Assembly: GCF_013114595.1 (NCBI RefSeq)
Contig: NZ_VTXE01000020.1
Coordinates: forward strand, 23,198 to 87,197
Reading direction: 5' to 3'
Source of the DNA: Vibrio sp. 99-8-1
GTDB lineage: Bacteria > Pseudomonadota > Gammaproteobacteria > Enterobacterales > Vibrionaceae
Length of the DNA stretch: 64,000 nucleotides
Both the position numbers and the translations under genes were made by a program. The notes under the pieces are model-generated. The model made no database searches, had not been told where the DNA came from, and saw only the letters and a program-made list of their open reading frames with translations. Of the stretch, positions 45,087 to 54,045 are shown one piece after another. Each line of letters opens with the position of its first letter. Within the stretch, counting starts at the first letter, position 1.

Positions 45087-46088
45087 ATGGCTAAATCAAC
45101 AATTCTACTTTTATGTGGTGGCGGATCGTCTGAACACGAAGTATCTCTAGTGTCTGCCTCGTATCTTTCTCAGCAATTGAAACGACATGATGACTTTGAT
45201 GTTATTCAAGTTGAGATCACTAAAGACGCATGGAAACTAGATAATGTTGAGGTGATGCTGGATATTAATACTCGCTCGTTAGTGTCAAAAGAGAATAGCC
45301 TACACATTGATTATATTGTTCCTTGCATCCATGGCTACCCGGGAGAAACGGGAGACTTGCAATCAATGTTTGAGTTGTCAGGTATTCCTTATCTTGGCTG
45401 TGGACCTGAAGCGAGTAAGAACAGTTTTAATAAAATCACTTCCAAGCTTTGGTACGATGCGCTAGGCATCCCAAATACACCGTACCTTTTCCTCACCGAT
45501 GATAGCAGTGAGTCTATAGATAAAGCGCTAGCGGCATTCGATCGCTGGGGAAATCTATTTGTGAAGGCCGCGAGTCAAGGCTCGTCAGTAGGCTGTTACA
45601 ATGTCACTGATAGAGAAGGCGTTGTAGCTGCAGTTAAATCGGCATTTTTCTATTCAAATCAAGTATTAATTGAAAAGGCGCTCAAACCTAGAGAGCTTGA
45701 AGTCGCAGCATACGAATATAATGGTGCCCTGTATATTACTCCTCCAGGAGAGGTTATTGCCCCTGACGGTGCATTTTATAGCTATGAAGAGAAATACAGT
45801 TCAGACAGTCATTCACACACTGAGATAGAAGCAAAAAGGGTTGATGATGCGATTTTGCAAAAAATTCAACACTATTCGCAATTGGTGTTTACTCGAATGG
45901 CGTTAAAAGATTTATCCCGAATCGATTTCTTCCTGACCGAGCAAGGGGAGTTGTATCTCAATGAGGTGAATACGTTCCCGGGAATGACGCCTATCTCAAT
46001 GTTTCCTAAAATGTTAGAGAACAATGGCCCTGAGTTTAGTGAGTTTCTTGCTTCGGCTATTCGCCAATCAATTAATCCCAAGGTTTAA
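45087..46088 (+). CDS. ddl: D-alanine--D-alanine ligase
   Basis: 333 residues of the ATP-grasp ligase that makes the D-Ala-D-Ala dipeptide for peptidoglycan. Blocks: LLCGGGSSEHEVSLVSASYL at the N-terminus, PCIHGYPGETGDLQSMFELS, VKAASQGSSVGCYNV, EKALKPRELEVA and DFFLTEQGELYLNEVNTFPG. The last 17 bp overlap the 3' end of a convergent tyrosine recombinase gene. As I recall, V. cholerae has this gene next to the DUF3319/SUI1 pair on chromosome II without the recombinase. Confidence 0.95.
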   Translation: MAKSTILLLCGGGSSEHEVSLVSASYLSQQLKRHDDFDVIQVEITKDAWKLDNVEVMLDINTRSLVSKENSLHIDYIVPCIHGYPGETGDLQSMFELSGIPYLGCGPEASKNSFNKITSKLWYDALGIPNTPYLFLTDDSSESIDKALAAFDRWGNLFVKAASQGSSVGCYNVTDREGVVAAVKSAFFYSNQVLIEKALKPRELEVAAYEYNGALYITPPGEVIAPDGAFYSYEEKYSSDSHSHTEIEAKRVDDAILQKIQHYSQLVFTRMALKDLSRIDFFLTEQGELYLNEVNTFPGMTPISMFPKMLENNGPEFSEFLASAIRQSINPKV

Positions 46089-47034
46089 TGGACTTAAATT
46101 TTGCCATTTCTCCTTGTGCGGTGTTTGACTTTTGTAAGTATTGAGCAGGCATCGCTGGGCTTAACCAGCGCCCGTAATCTTGGATATCACGCAGGTTGTA
46201 ACCTCTCTTCTCCAATTCTTGTGCCGCACCAACCCGAGCCGACTGTCCTGTAAAGCGGTGTTGATAGGGGAGATCGAGTAAGTCACTTGCCCGTCTTAAA
46301 ATACGATAGATGGATGAGTCATCTAATTTGTCTAGTCCAATATTTCCGTGCCTGTCAATTCGTCTAAATAGATAACCGGAAGAACCCGTCATAAACTTAG
46401 TCCATCTAGTTAATGCTTTCTCTGCTGCTTTCGAAAGAACATACTCCGTGGTATCAATTTTTAAAGAAGTTAGATTATCTCTGGAACAAACATTATCTAG
46501 GGTGAGGTTCTTAAGTTCGGAGCGCTTTAAAGCACACTCAAACATGACGTGGTAAATCGACAAATCTCGGATATTCCGTAATGTAGTATTTCCACTTAAC
46601 AAACGATCTAATTCTACTAAATGTTCTCTACTCATTGGAGAAGCTTGCGTAGCGTCACCATGTTTATTTAGGCGAATCTGTTGCAGGGTAAATCGTATTT
46701 GTCTGTGATTTGTAGGGGAGGGAAACCCATGCCATTGATGGATGTTTGAAATTGTGATGCTGTAACGTCGTAAGGTGGCGAATTTACGTTTAGCAGACTC
46801 ACTTTCTAGAAATAACCTGACCGCTGTTATAGATGTAGGCAAGGCCGATACGTGTTTGGCTTCACAAAAAGAAACAAATCTATTCCAGTCCGTTGTCATC
46901 GCTAACTCTGAACTTCTTGAATAACTTGAGTGAGTTAACTTAGTTATGTCATCCGGTAAAACCAGAGACAGAAAGCGTTTCACGCTTATAGTACGTTCCT
47001 GTTCATCGGTAATTATCGGTATGTGTTTCTTCAT
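46072..47034 (-). CDS. Tyrosine-type site-specific recombinase/integrase
   Basis: 320 residues. N-terminal SAM-like DNA-binding domain (about 40-110) and a C-terminal catalytic domain with the first Arg in ECALKRSEL, the HRFTGQSARVGAAQE box (H-x2-R region) and the nucleophile Tyr in QYLQKSN at the end. It overlaps ddl tail to tail by 17 bp and lies between ddl and the DUF3319 gene. No att repeat, cargo or excisionase is visible beside it, so it may be a solitary recombinase or what is left of an element. Confidence 0.88.
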   Translation of the reverse strand: MKKHIPIITDEQERTISVKRFLSLVLPDDITKLTHSSYSRSSELAMTTDWNRFVSFCEAKHVSALPTSITAVRLFLESESAKRKFATLRRYSITISNIHQWHGFPSPTNHRQIRFTLQQIRLNKHGDATQASPMSREHLVELDRLLSGNTTLRNIRDLSIYHVMFECALKRSELKNLTLDNVCSRDNLTSLKIDTTEYVLSKAAEKALTRWTKFMTGSSGYLFRRIDRHGNIGLDKLDDSSIYRILRRASDLLDLPYQHRFTGQSARVGAAQELEKRGYNLRDIQDYGRWLSPAMPAQYLQKSNTAQGEMAKFKSIKPWD

Positions 47035-47139
47035 TCTTATGCACTATAACTAATTAATTAGAATTCGATAATACACTTGAATCTTAGCCAAATACAATTA
47101 TATTATGTAAAGAACTAACTAATAATAGAAAGAAATCAG

Positions 47140-47496
47140 ATGGCGACGACATTTCATAGAGGTTATTGCATACAGTCTGGCTCAGATAAAGACGTATGGC
47201 ACGTTAGGGTTAAGAATCATGTTCTTTCTGGCGCATTACCTGCGGTTAAGAAATCATTAGATTGGTGGTGTGATACTGCCACCCTTATAGATCCTAAAGA
47301 GTTTGCTTCTCTTGTTCCTCAGAAAGATGAAGAACTGAACGAGCAGCAAGAAGATTACAACGGCCATTTACTTAAGAGCGATAGTGGAGCTAAGAATAGT
47401 TGGTATTGCTTTTTTAATGGTAAACTAGTCAAAGGCTCTAAAAACGCCATTAAAAAACATATTGACCAGAATGAACCAAAAAGAAGTATTCAATGA
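47140..47496 (+). CDS. DUF3319 family protein
   Basis: 118 residues, soluble. Blocks FHRGYCIQSGSDKDVWHVRV, LPAVKKSLDWWCDTATLIDP and NSWYCFFNGKLVKGSKNAIK are typical of this Vibrio-group family of unknown function. It overlaps the start of the SUI1 gene by 4 bp (ATGA), so the two are coupled. Confidence 0.82.
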   Translation: MATTFHRGYCIQSGSDKDVWHVRVKNHVLSGALPAVKKSLDWWCDTATLIDPKEFASLVPQKDEELNEQQEDYNGHLLKSDSGAKNSWYCFFNGKLVKGSKNAIKKHIDQNEPKRSIQ

Positions 47497-47804
47497 CATT
47501 AGTATATTCCACAGAAACCGGAAGAATTAAACCAGAAGAACAGAAACAACAGAGAGCCAAAGGGGATGGTGTCGTTAGAATACAGCGCCAAACCAAAGGT
47601 CGTAAAGGAAAAGGGGTATGTATTGTATCCGGTCTTGATTTGGATGATGCTCCACTAAAGCTACTAGCAGCAGAACTTAAGAAAGTGTGTGGCTGTGGCG
47701 GTGCCATAAAAGAAGGCACGATTGAAATCCAAGGTGATAATCGAGAGAAAATCAAAGTTCATCTAGAAAAAAAGGGATTGACCGTAAAACTTGCCGGAGG
47801 TTAA
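47493..47804 (+). CDS. yciH: SUI1/eIF1-like translation factor YciH
   Basis: 103 residues. The SUI1 core reads GVCIVSGLDLDDAPLKLLAA then ELKKVCGCGGAIKEGTIEIQ and ends VHLEKKGLTVKLAGG. YciH checks initiation fidelity, mainly under stress. Coupled to the DUF3319 gene. Confidence 0.93.
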   Translation: MTLVYSTETGRIKPEEQKQQRAKGDGVVRIQRQTKGRKGKGVCIVSGLDLDDAPLKLLAAELKKVCGCGGAIKEGTIEIQGDNREKIKVHLEKKGLTVKLAGG

Positions 47805-48122
47805 TTTAACCTTTTCTTTTCCTTATTTGTTGCCCTTGCGAGTCATATCACATCTATATGTGAAAGGTTATTAATATTAGTTTTAATGGCCTTGTTTCAT
47901 TTCTATACAATTATCATTATTTTAAACCATAAATTACTTTTCACGCCTTTCATTTTTATCTCAATGAAAGGCGTTTTTAATCCATTCAATTATAAATCAA
48001 ATGTGATATCTAGCGTTTAACAGATTATTTAGTCAATTATAATTTGTTCGGAATTTAAGTGTAAGTTATTAAATATTCACTTATTTAATGTATTTCGAAC
48101 TACTTATAATTAAGGATACTGA
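47805..48122 (+). other. Intergenic region with terminator of yciH
   Basis: About 320 bp. ACGCCTTTCAT and ATGAAAGGCGT with a T-run (47943-47978) form a strong terminator. The remaining sequence is AT-rich and probably holds the promoter of the next gene. Confidence 0.7.
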
Positions 48123-48998
48123 ATGAAAAATTTACTTAGTAGAGTTATGTTTATTTTTTCAATGGTTATATTAAGTGTAAATGCCAATGAAAAACTCGAC
48201 GTTCTTACCCCAATTAAAGGGGGCGTTCAAGACAAAGTTTACAGCAAGAACTTTCCAAAGCTCACAGTCTCAACCTTTAATATAGCAGCCGGTAGAGTAG
48301 GGAAACTTGAAAAAATCGCTGAAGGAATTACAGCATTGAACTCTGATATTACCGCTATTGTTGAGATAGACGACAAAACCAACCGAAGCGGTAAAGTAGA
48401 TCAACTCAAGCTACTAAAAAATAAAACCGGTTTATATGGCCAGTTTGCTAAAACCATTGACTTTGATGATGGTGAATATGGTGTGGCCATAATGTCAAAA
48501 TATCCGATTGGAAAAACAGAGATAATAAATATACCTTCCGCTGCGGAACAAGTCGTATTATTGGCTGCTGAAATTATGGTTCCAACATTTGATTCACCGA
48601 TTATATTTATTAATGCGCATTTTGATTGGTATGCCGATCCAGCATTAAGAATCAAACAAGCTTATGCGGTTAATGATTATATTTTAGGTAATAGCAACAG
48701 TATTTTTGAAAATATAAGCAGCAGAGTGGTCATTTTAGCCGGTGATTTCAATGCCGTTCCTGGCTCAGAACCGATAGAAGAGCTAAGCAAGTATTGGACA
48801 TTAGTGAATCAACAAGGGCTTGATATCAAGACATGGCCAACTGATAACCCCATTGTGGCTATTGACCATATTTTTACGTCAAACGCTCAAAAGTGGAAAA
48901 CAGAACAGCTATCTATCCCTCAAAATAACAAAGCTTACTGGAAAAACTTAAGTGATCATCTACCCGTTACCGCCAAGCTAACGCTATTGGAACAATAG
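48123..48998 (+). CDS. Secreted endonuclease/exonuclease/phosphatase family protein
   Basis: 291 residues. A signal peptide (MKNLLSRVMFIFSMVILSVN, cleaved near VNANE) precedes an EEP fold with the metal and catalytic blocks: STFNIAAGR, VEIDD, INAHFDWY, AGDFNAVPGSEP, AIDHIFTS and SDHLPVTAKL. It is exported, so it acts on outside DNA or on phosphate esters such as phosphoinositides or sphingomyelin. The substrate cannot be told. Monocistronic. Confidence 0.85.
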   Translation: MKNLLSRVMFIFSMVILSVNANEKLDVLTPIKGGVQDKVYSKNFPKLTVSTFNIAAGRVGKLEKIAEGITALNSDITAIVEIDDKTNRSGKVDQLKLLKNKTGLYGQFAKTIDFDDGEYGVAIMSKYPIGKTEIINIPSAAEQVVLLAAEIMVPTFDSPIIFINAHFDWYADPALRIKQAYAVNDYILGNSNSIFENISSRVVILAGDFNAVPGSEPIEELSKYWTLVNQQGLDIKTWPTDNPIVAIDHIFTSNAQKWKTEQLSIPQNNKAYWKNLSDHLPVTAKLTLLEQ

Positions 48999-49026
48999 GG
49001 AGAGGAGTCTAAATCTTTCTTGCAAT

Positions 49027-49056
49027 CATATAAGTCCACAGTTGTGGGCTTATATG
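49027..49056 (+). terminator. Terminator after the EEP gene
   Basis: CATATAAG..CCACA and TGTGG..CTTATATG form a 14-bp stem with one wobble, then ATTTTATAG. Confidence 0.75.
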
Positions 49057-49293
49057 ATTTTATAGCTCGAGGGCACATCATCTAAACACTAAGTCAGTGC
49101 AAAGGATTGAGAAAAGACTGAAACAGGAGAGAACGTTATACGGGTCTCACTGAATTGTATTTAACATAACATACATAATGCGCACTTGATTATGTTCCGA
49201 CTATAATTCCCATACACACTATCAATATTAAACCATTGTCATATTCAGTGAATGCTGATAATTTATAATTTAATAGAATCATAAAGGTGAAAA

Positions 49294-50040
49294 ATGAAAC
49301 GTTTATCAGCTTCAGTTGGAATTATAATACTAGTTTCTAGTTTAAATGTTTATGCATCAAACGATGAGAACAGCAAAAATCGTTGGGACGGCTTGTACAT
49401 TGGAGGATCTATTGGTGCTGCATCAGGAAAAGCCTCACCGAATGTGACAACGACTGAAGATACATATTTTCATACTACTGATGATGAGCAGTTAGACTCT
49501 GCTGCATCAAAGAGCTTAAATGAAAATAGTCTTATCAGCGTTCTGTCGCTTGGATATAATGTACAACAAGATGGTTTGCTTTATGGCTTAGAAGGAGATG
49601 TTACCTACTCCAAATTTGATAAAACCTTGAACAGCTCTGGTGTCTACCTTACTAACGGTGACACTTTTCATCTTAGTACTAAAGTAGAAAGAAATTGGTT
49701 GGCCAGTATAAGAGGAAAACTTGGCTATGTTTCTGACGATTCAGTTATCTATTTCTCTCTAGGGCCCGCAATAACTCAAATTAAATACAAATTCTCATTT
49801 AATGACTCTAGTAAAGCATCTAGCTTTAGTGAAACCAAAACTCATTTAGGCATTAGTGCCTCTCTGGGATATGAGCGATCTTTGAGTAAAAACTGGTCAG
49901 TAAAGGCTGAGTATATGGTTTCGAGTTTTATAAATTTGGATTATGGGAAAAATACGTTACCAGGTATCAATGACGGGTTCAGTCATAAACTAGATCTTAC
50001 AACGCATTCAATCAGTCTTGGTTTGAACTACTATTTTTAG
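49294..50040 (+). CDS. Outer-membrane beta-barrel protein (OmpA-like/porin fold)
   Basis: 248 residues. Signal peptide (MKRLSASVGIIILVSSLNVY, cleaved after ASN or YAS) and alternating beta strands typical of an 8-stranded barrel: WDGLYIGGSIGAASGKA, SVLSLGYNVQQDGLLYGLEG, NWLASIRGKLGYV, HLGISASLGYERS and a C-terminal SISLGLNYYF with terminal phenylalanine, the BAM signal. Similar to PF13505-type surface antigens. Function unknown. Confidence 0.85.
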   Translation: MKRLSASVGIIILVSSLNVYASNDENSKNRWDGLYIGGSIGAASGKASPNVTTTEDTYFHTTDDEQLDSAASKSLNENSLISVLSLGYNVQQDGLLYGLEGDVTYSKFDKTLNSSGVYLTNGDTFHLSTKVERNWLASIRGKLGYVSDDSVIYFSLGPAITQIKYKFSFNDSSKASSFSETKTHLGISASLGYERSLSKNWSVKAEYMVSSFINLDYGKNTLPGINDGFSHKLDLTTHSISLGLNYYF

Positions 50041-50063
50041 GCATATCAGTATTTATTATTTAG

Positions 50064-50098
50064 CCAAGCGTGGTGTGACGCTGTCACACTATGCTTGG
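50064..50098. terminator. Hairpin between convergent OMP and cytochrome genes
   Basis: CCAAGCgTgGTGTGAC with GTCACACtAtGCTTGG, then TCTTTTAATTC. Confidence 0.75.
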
Positions 50099-50126
50099 TC
50101 TTTTAATTCTCACTGACTCTATACCA

Positions 50127-50486
50127 TTACTTCTGAATCGATTCGATATAGGCAAAAATATCGATAGCATCTTGCTTCGTCAGTACACTATTGAATGCTG
50201 GCATGCCCTTTTCAACTTTACCCGCTAAAACCTTACCTGCGAGCTGATCGGTCGACTTAAATGGATTATTTATCTTGTTAGGTAAGTTTGCCGGTCTTTT
50301 TGCTAACGACGCTGCAGCAACCCCATCGCCTTGCCCTTTAGTACCATGACAAGCAAGACAGAACTGCTGGTATTTCTGTTCACCGTTTGCTGTATCTCCG
50401 TTAATTGTACTTTGAGAAGCCGCAAACAGGCTGAAGGACAAGAGTGCAATAAGCGTGATTGAAATAGTATAAAGTTTAATTTTCAT
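50127..50486 (-). CDS. Periplasmic c-type cytochrome
   Basis: 119 residues. Signal peptide (MKIKLYTISITLIALLSFSL), one heme-binding motif CLACH (residues about 43-47) followed by GTKGQGDG, and the axial methionine in KGMPAFN. Class I cytochrome c. It carries electrons in the periplasm; its partner is unknown. Monocistronic. Confidence 0.9.
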   Translation of the reverse strand: MKIKLYTISITLIALLSFSLFAASQSTINGDTANGEQKYQQFCLACHGTKGQGDGVAAASLAKRPANLPNKINNPFKSTDQLAGKVLAGKVEKGMPAFNSVLTKQDAIDIFAYIESIQK

Positions 50487-51056
50487 TTGTTTCTTCCAAC
50501 ATTAGTTTTTCACCCATCATAAGAATGAGTGATGAACTACCAATGAACACACTATTCAGACTCCTCTCTTTTTTCTCATACAACTTATAACGAGGAGCTT
50601 ACAGATCGAAAAGTTAGCAACTACATGACTCTGTTATAAGCCTTAGCAATTAGTTTGTCGTCATTCCCATAGCAAGGATTAATCGTAATCAGTCACTATC
50701 AGACCGCCCAAGCATGGTATTCCCGAAAGGAATAGTAAGCGCTCGCTTATTTTTCTTTTAAAATTCCAATCAGCACGATCCACTGGTTGCAAAATCAGCA
50801 TGACAGTTTCCTGTAATTTAGTTACAAAGCACCTTGTATTGATCTATTCTTAAGCTAAAAAAGAAGAGTCATACTCATTCTAAGTTGTTAATATTAAAGG
50901 GATAACGCCATAAGATTTCGTATAAAGCTCAGGTTGTTTTTGGGGAATTTAGGAGAGTATCTCTGAAAGGTAAATTGTTCGGTGTTATTTAATTTAGTTA
51001 TAGTGCGCTAATGTCAAAAAGATAAAGCTTGATTGCAGACCAAACAAGCTCTTCAA
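50487..51056. other. 570-bp intergenic region, possible small RNA
   Basis: No ORF. ATTCC/GGAAT hairpin (about 50720-50736) followed by AGTAAGCGCTCGCTTATTTTTC (about 50735-50757) looks like the end of a small RNA with a T-rich tail on the plus strand. This is a guess from structure only. The rest is AT-rich. Confidence 0.35.
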
Positions 51057-51206
51057 TTATTCTTGGTTAGATTTTTCTTCTCTGATTTTCTGAGCGACTA
51101 TTTTGATGGCTTCGGCAGTGCTTATCCCCTGCTTCATCAATTCTTGAATTTGCTCTACAGCCGCTTGTTGCTCTTGGTGTGATAGTGGTGGAATATCGTC
51201 AAACAT
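51057..51206 (-). CDS. vxrE: UPF0181 (YoaH-like) small protein, VxrE position
   Basis: 49 residues: [20 protein letters not shown] then [20 protein letters not shown], the UPF0181/YoaH pattern. It is the fifth gene of the minus-strand cluster in the vxrE position. The only ribosome site (GAGGGG) is buried in a hairpin directly upstream. Function unknown. Confidence 0.85.
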   Translation of the reverse strand: MFDDIPPLSHQEQQAAVEQIQELMKQGISTAEAIKIVAQKIREEKSNQE

Positions 51207-51211
51207 AAAAA

Positions 51212-51231
51212 GCCCCTCATAATTGAGGGGC
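51212..51231 (-). promoter_or_regulatory. Hairpin with U5 that hides the vxrE ribosome site
   Basis: On the minus strand GCCCCTCA, loop ATTA, TGAGGGGC, then TTTTT and the ATG of vxrE. The GAGGGG that must serve as Shine-Dalgarno is the 3' arm of the stem. It can act both as terminator of vxrD and as an off-switch for vxrE translation. Confidence 0.75.
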
Positions 51232-51247
51232 GACTATAAAGTGTTTA

Positions 51248-52456
51248 TCAATAAGTGGCAAGGAAGTTCACATAGCCTCCCATCGCATCCGCGTTGGTGT
51301 ATGCAACAGCTACGTCGAGTTCAAATAATCCTAAAGGTGAGATGCCTACCCCTCCGGTAACTGTCCCTTCACTGTCGCTATATGCGAGATTCTTTCTGTA
51401 ACCACCTCGTAACTGTAACTGGCGCATTACATCGATTTCCATGCCAACTCGAATCCATTGGGTATTGTCAGCAAACTTATCAAACTTCTCATCTTCGTTT
51501 ATATCGTAATCGACACTAAACGAAAAGTAGTCTGCAACAAATCCTGCACCAACGGTATATTGAGGACGAATCTGATAAGCAAAGTCAGTGACAATTGTAT
51601 TTGTTTCAGGGCCTAATTGACTGGTTAAGGTCGTAGTAATTTTGTCGGTTGCTACATCACGAGAGATCAAATTGGTACCGCTAATACCGATGCGGAAAGG
51701 ACCATAAAACCATAGCGCCCCAACATCAATATTAAACATCGCTTCAGATGTACTGTTTTCGAGAATGTCTTTGATGTCGTATTTTTGGACCGATGCGGTA
51801 TAAACGTAAGTATTGATTCGTTGGATTTTTGGAGAGATACCAAAAGACATGTGTTGGCCAAACACCGTTTGGTACTTGGCGAGCGTTAAGCCCGCTTCCA
51901 GTACGCCAATGGAAACGACGTTCATTGCACTGAGTTCAGCATTTTGAGCAGCGTCAACTGGACTTGCTAGTGTACTGGAGTCATAGATATCAGGAGAAAC
52001 AAAGGCCTCGGTATAGGCTTTTGCAAATCCCGTCATAGATAAAAATGAGTTTGGGATACCAAAGGCAGCAGACAACCCCGCTTCGACTTTTGCACTGTCT
52101 CCCTTCATTTCCGTCAATAAGTTATTAATCTCAGTTCCTGTTGCAGGCGTTATGCTTCCTGGGTTCCCGTAATCTATGCCATCGAGGATATCCCCTAAGT
52201 CTTTGACGTTATCCTGTAACTGATCTTGATCGCTATACATCAAGCCGACAGCTGGTAGTAGCATACCCACATCATCATTACGTCGATAAATCGCTGCAAG
52301 AGCTGGGTTATAGAATGGCGAGGTTAAATAGGTTCCAGCAACAACACCAACACCACCCATAGCTTCACCACGAGCATCAACAGAATAGTTAGCTGCAACT
52401 GAAAGGGATGAAGACAAAGCGAGTGCAGTTGCTATCGAATAGCGAAGTTTGTTCAT
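51248..52456 (-). CDS. vxrD: TraF-like outer-membrane beta-barrel protein, VxrD position
   Basis: 402 residues. Signal peptide (MNKLRYSIATALALSSSLSV, cleaved after VAA). The TraF_2 family blocks are ARGEAMGGVGVVAGTYLTSP, FYNPALAA and many beta strands with a C-terminal MGGYVNFLATY. It is annotated as conjugal transfer protein TraF in Vibrio, but no conjugation genes are near. Fourth gene of the vxr cluster. Localisation in the outer membrane is inferred. Confidence 0.85.
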   Translation of the reverse strand: MNKLRYSIATALALSSSLSVAANYSVDARGEAMGGVGVVAGTYLTSPFYNPALAAIYRRNDDVGMLLPAVGLMYSDQDQLQDNVKDLGDILDGIDYGNPGSITPATGTEINNLLTEMKGDSAKVEAGLSAAFGIPNSFLSMTGFAKAYTEAFVSPDIYDSSTLASPVDAAQNAELSAMNVVSIGVLEAGLTLAKYQTVFGQHMSFGISPKIQRINTYVYTASVQKYDIKDILENSTSEAMFNIDVGALWFYGPFRIGISGTNLISRDVATDKITTTLTSQLGPETNTIVTDFAYQIRPQYTVGAGFVADYFSFSVDYDINEDEKFDKFADNTQWIRVGMEIDVMRQLQLRGGYRKNLAYSDSEGTVTGGVGISPLGLFELDVAVAYTNADAMGGYVNFLATY

Positions 52457-52519
52457 AATAAATAGCCTAGATATATTCCTTTAATGCTTTATCGGCAAGT
52501 TTGATATTATCTTTATCAG

Positions 52520-53383
52520 TTATTCTGCAGATATGTCGTATGTTTTGCTTATTACTTGCTGATCTTCGATTGCTATCGCCCCTTGCCATCTTTTTTGGGT
52601 AATAGAAACAGCCAATACGTATCGATCTGGCGTTAGTTTGCCCAAAGGCAGTGACGTCGGATAATCTGTTTCATACTCCTGATACCAAACTCTCTTGTAT
52701 TCGCCATCTAAATAGTCGTATAACGCAACGGTAAGAACTGGAAGCGCGCAATACGGATTGAGCAAACCAAACTTATCGACAGCCCAACTATCCTTGGTAT
52801 CCCAGCGAACAATTTCTTTCGACTTTGATTCTCCCATTACGACCCAGCTATTCCACTGCTCTCCATTGACGTTCTCAATTTCGATTCGATATAGCCCCGG
52901 ACCAAGTCTTTGGCTCAATGCATAGCGAGCATGGTAGATAAACTCTCCATTAGACGATACTTGTTCAAAATCTGTTTCTGGAGAAATATCCGTGTCGGAC
53001 CACTGACTAAAACGTATAGATTTAATTTCAACCGATGCTTGGCTTTCAATAATAAGCTTAGACGTAATTCGGCCAGGACTTTGTAAAGATTGACGTCTAA
53101 TTACGATATTACTAATCCAGCTTGCTAACGGCTCTGAGGTTAAACTCTTTCCGCAATCGGGCTCTAATGATTTAAGGAGCAGTTCGTTTAAGTGATTATC
53201 AACATAATCATCTCTGTTGGTTTGCCACACCTGAATCAGAGCAGAAAAGCTTGCTTGCAAGTCATTCTCAAGCAACATTTTATGAGCCTGACTAAGCGGA
53301 GTTTGGTTATCAAACCACGCATTAGCTGTGCTGGTAAACATGCTTGATAGCAGTAATATCAGTAATGAGACGTACTTAATCAT
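52520..53383 (-). CDS. vxrC: DUF2861 family periplasmic protein, VxrC position
   Basis: 287 residues with a signal peptide (MIKYVSLLILLLSSMFTSTA, cleaved after ANA). Blocks QTPLSQAHKMLLENDLQASF, PLASWISNIVIRRQSLQSPG and VSITQKRWQGAIAIED fit DUF2861, known to me only beside this two-component system. Its start shares one base with the vxrB stop (TAATG-type overlap). Role in the Vxr pathway unknown. Confidence 0.85.
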   Translation of the reverse strand: MIKYVSLLILLLSSMFTSTANAWFDNQTPLSQAHKMLLENDLQASFSALIQVWQTNRDDYVDNHLNELLLKSLEPDCGKSLTSEPLASWISNIVIRRQSLQSPGRITSKLIIESQASVEIKSIRFSQWSDTDISPETDFEQVSSNGEFIYHARYALSQRLGPGLYRIEIENVNGEQWNSWVVMGESKSKEIVRWDTKDSWAVDKFGLLNPYCALPVLTVALYDYLDGEYKRVWYQEYETDYPTSLPLGKLTPDRYVLAVSITQKRWQGAIAIEDQQVISKTYDISAE

Positions 53384-54045
53384 TATGACTTCATCTTATA
53401 ACCAACGCCACGTAGAGTTTCTATCTCTACACCTGGAAGTTTTTGTCGTAGCTGCAAAATATGCGTATCTACCGTTCTGGTCGTTGGGAAATGGTTATAG
53501 CCCCAAACATGGTCTAACAACTCGTCTCTAGTAAACACTCTACCAAGGTTACTTGCCAAGAATAGAAGCAGGTCAAACTCGGTACGGGTTAGTGTTATCG
53601 CTTCTTGTTGGTAAAAAACTTCACGCGTTGCTTTATCTATTACCAAACAATCCGTAGTAACTTGATTACTCTGTTCTTCATTTTCCTCGTCTGGAGAGCG
53701 AAGTTGAGCGCGGATTCTTGCAAACAACTCAGCCTCAGCAAAAGGTTTAGTTAGATAATCATTTGCGCCGGCATCTAACCCGGACACTTTATCTTTAATC
53801 GTCACCAGTGCAGTCAGTAAAATCACCGGAACATTCTTAATTTCTTTCCACTTTGCTAGACGAGTGACAGAGTCACCATCGGGTAATTGACGATCTAGTA
53901 TAACGAGATCTGCTTTTTCCCATAACGGATCAACCTCAGCGAGAGTCTCTGCGTGGAAACACTCATAACCTGCTTGTTCTAGGCTAACTAGTAGTCCATC
54001 TGCTAAATTTTTATCATCTTCAACGAGTAGCAATGTCTGTTTCAC
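53383..54045 (-). CDS. vxrB: Response regulator VxrB (OmpR/PhoB type)
   Basis: 220 residues from a GTG at 54045 with GGAG 7 bases upstream. Receiver domain with VEDDKN (acidic pocket), phospho-Asp in LVILDRQLPDG (about residue 51) and KPF; C-terminal winged helix (TRTEFDLLLFLASNLGRVFT, then HILQLRQKLPGVEIETLRGV). In V. cholerae VxrB (also called WigR) controls T6SS, biofilm and cell-wall genes. It overlaps vxrA by 26 bp. Confidence 0.93.
   Translation of the reverse strand: MKQTLLLVEDDKNLADGLLVSLEQAGYECFHAETLAEVDPLWEKADLVILDRQLPDGDSVTRLAKWKEIKNVPVILLTALVTIKDKVSGLDAGANDYLTKPFAEAELFARIRAQLRSPDEENEEQSNQVTTDCLVIDKATREVFYQQEAITLTRTEFDLLLFLASNLGRVFTRDELLDHVWGYNHFPTTRTVDTHILQLRQKLPGVEIETLRGVGYKMKS

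Noticed and set aside
51248..52456. Conjugation gene traF as a sign of a plasmid or ICE
   Set aside because: The TraF_2 family name is misleading here. The gene is part of the chromosomal vxr cluster and no transfer genes are present.
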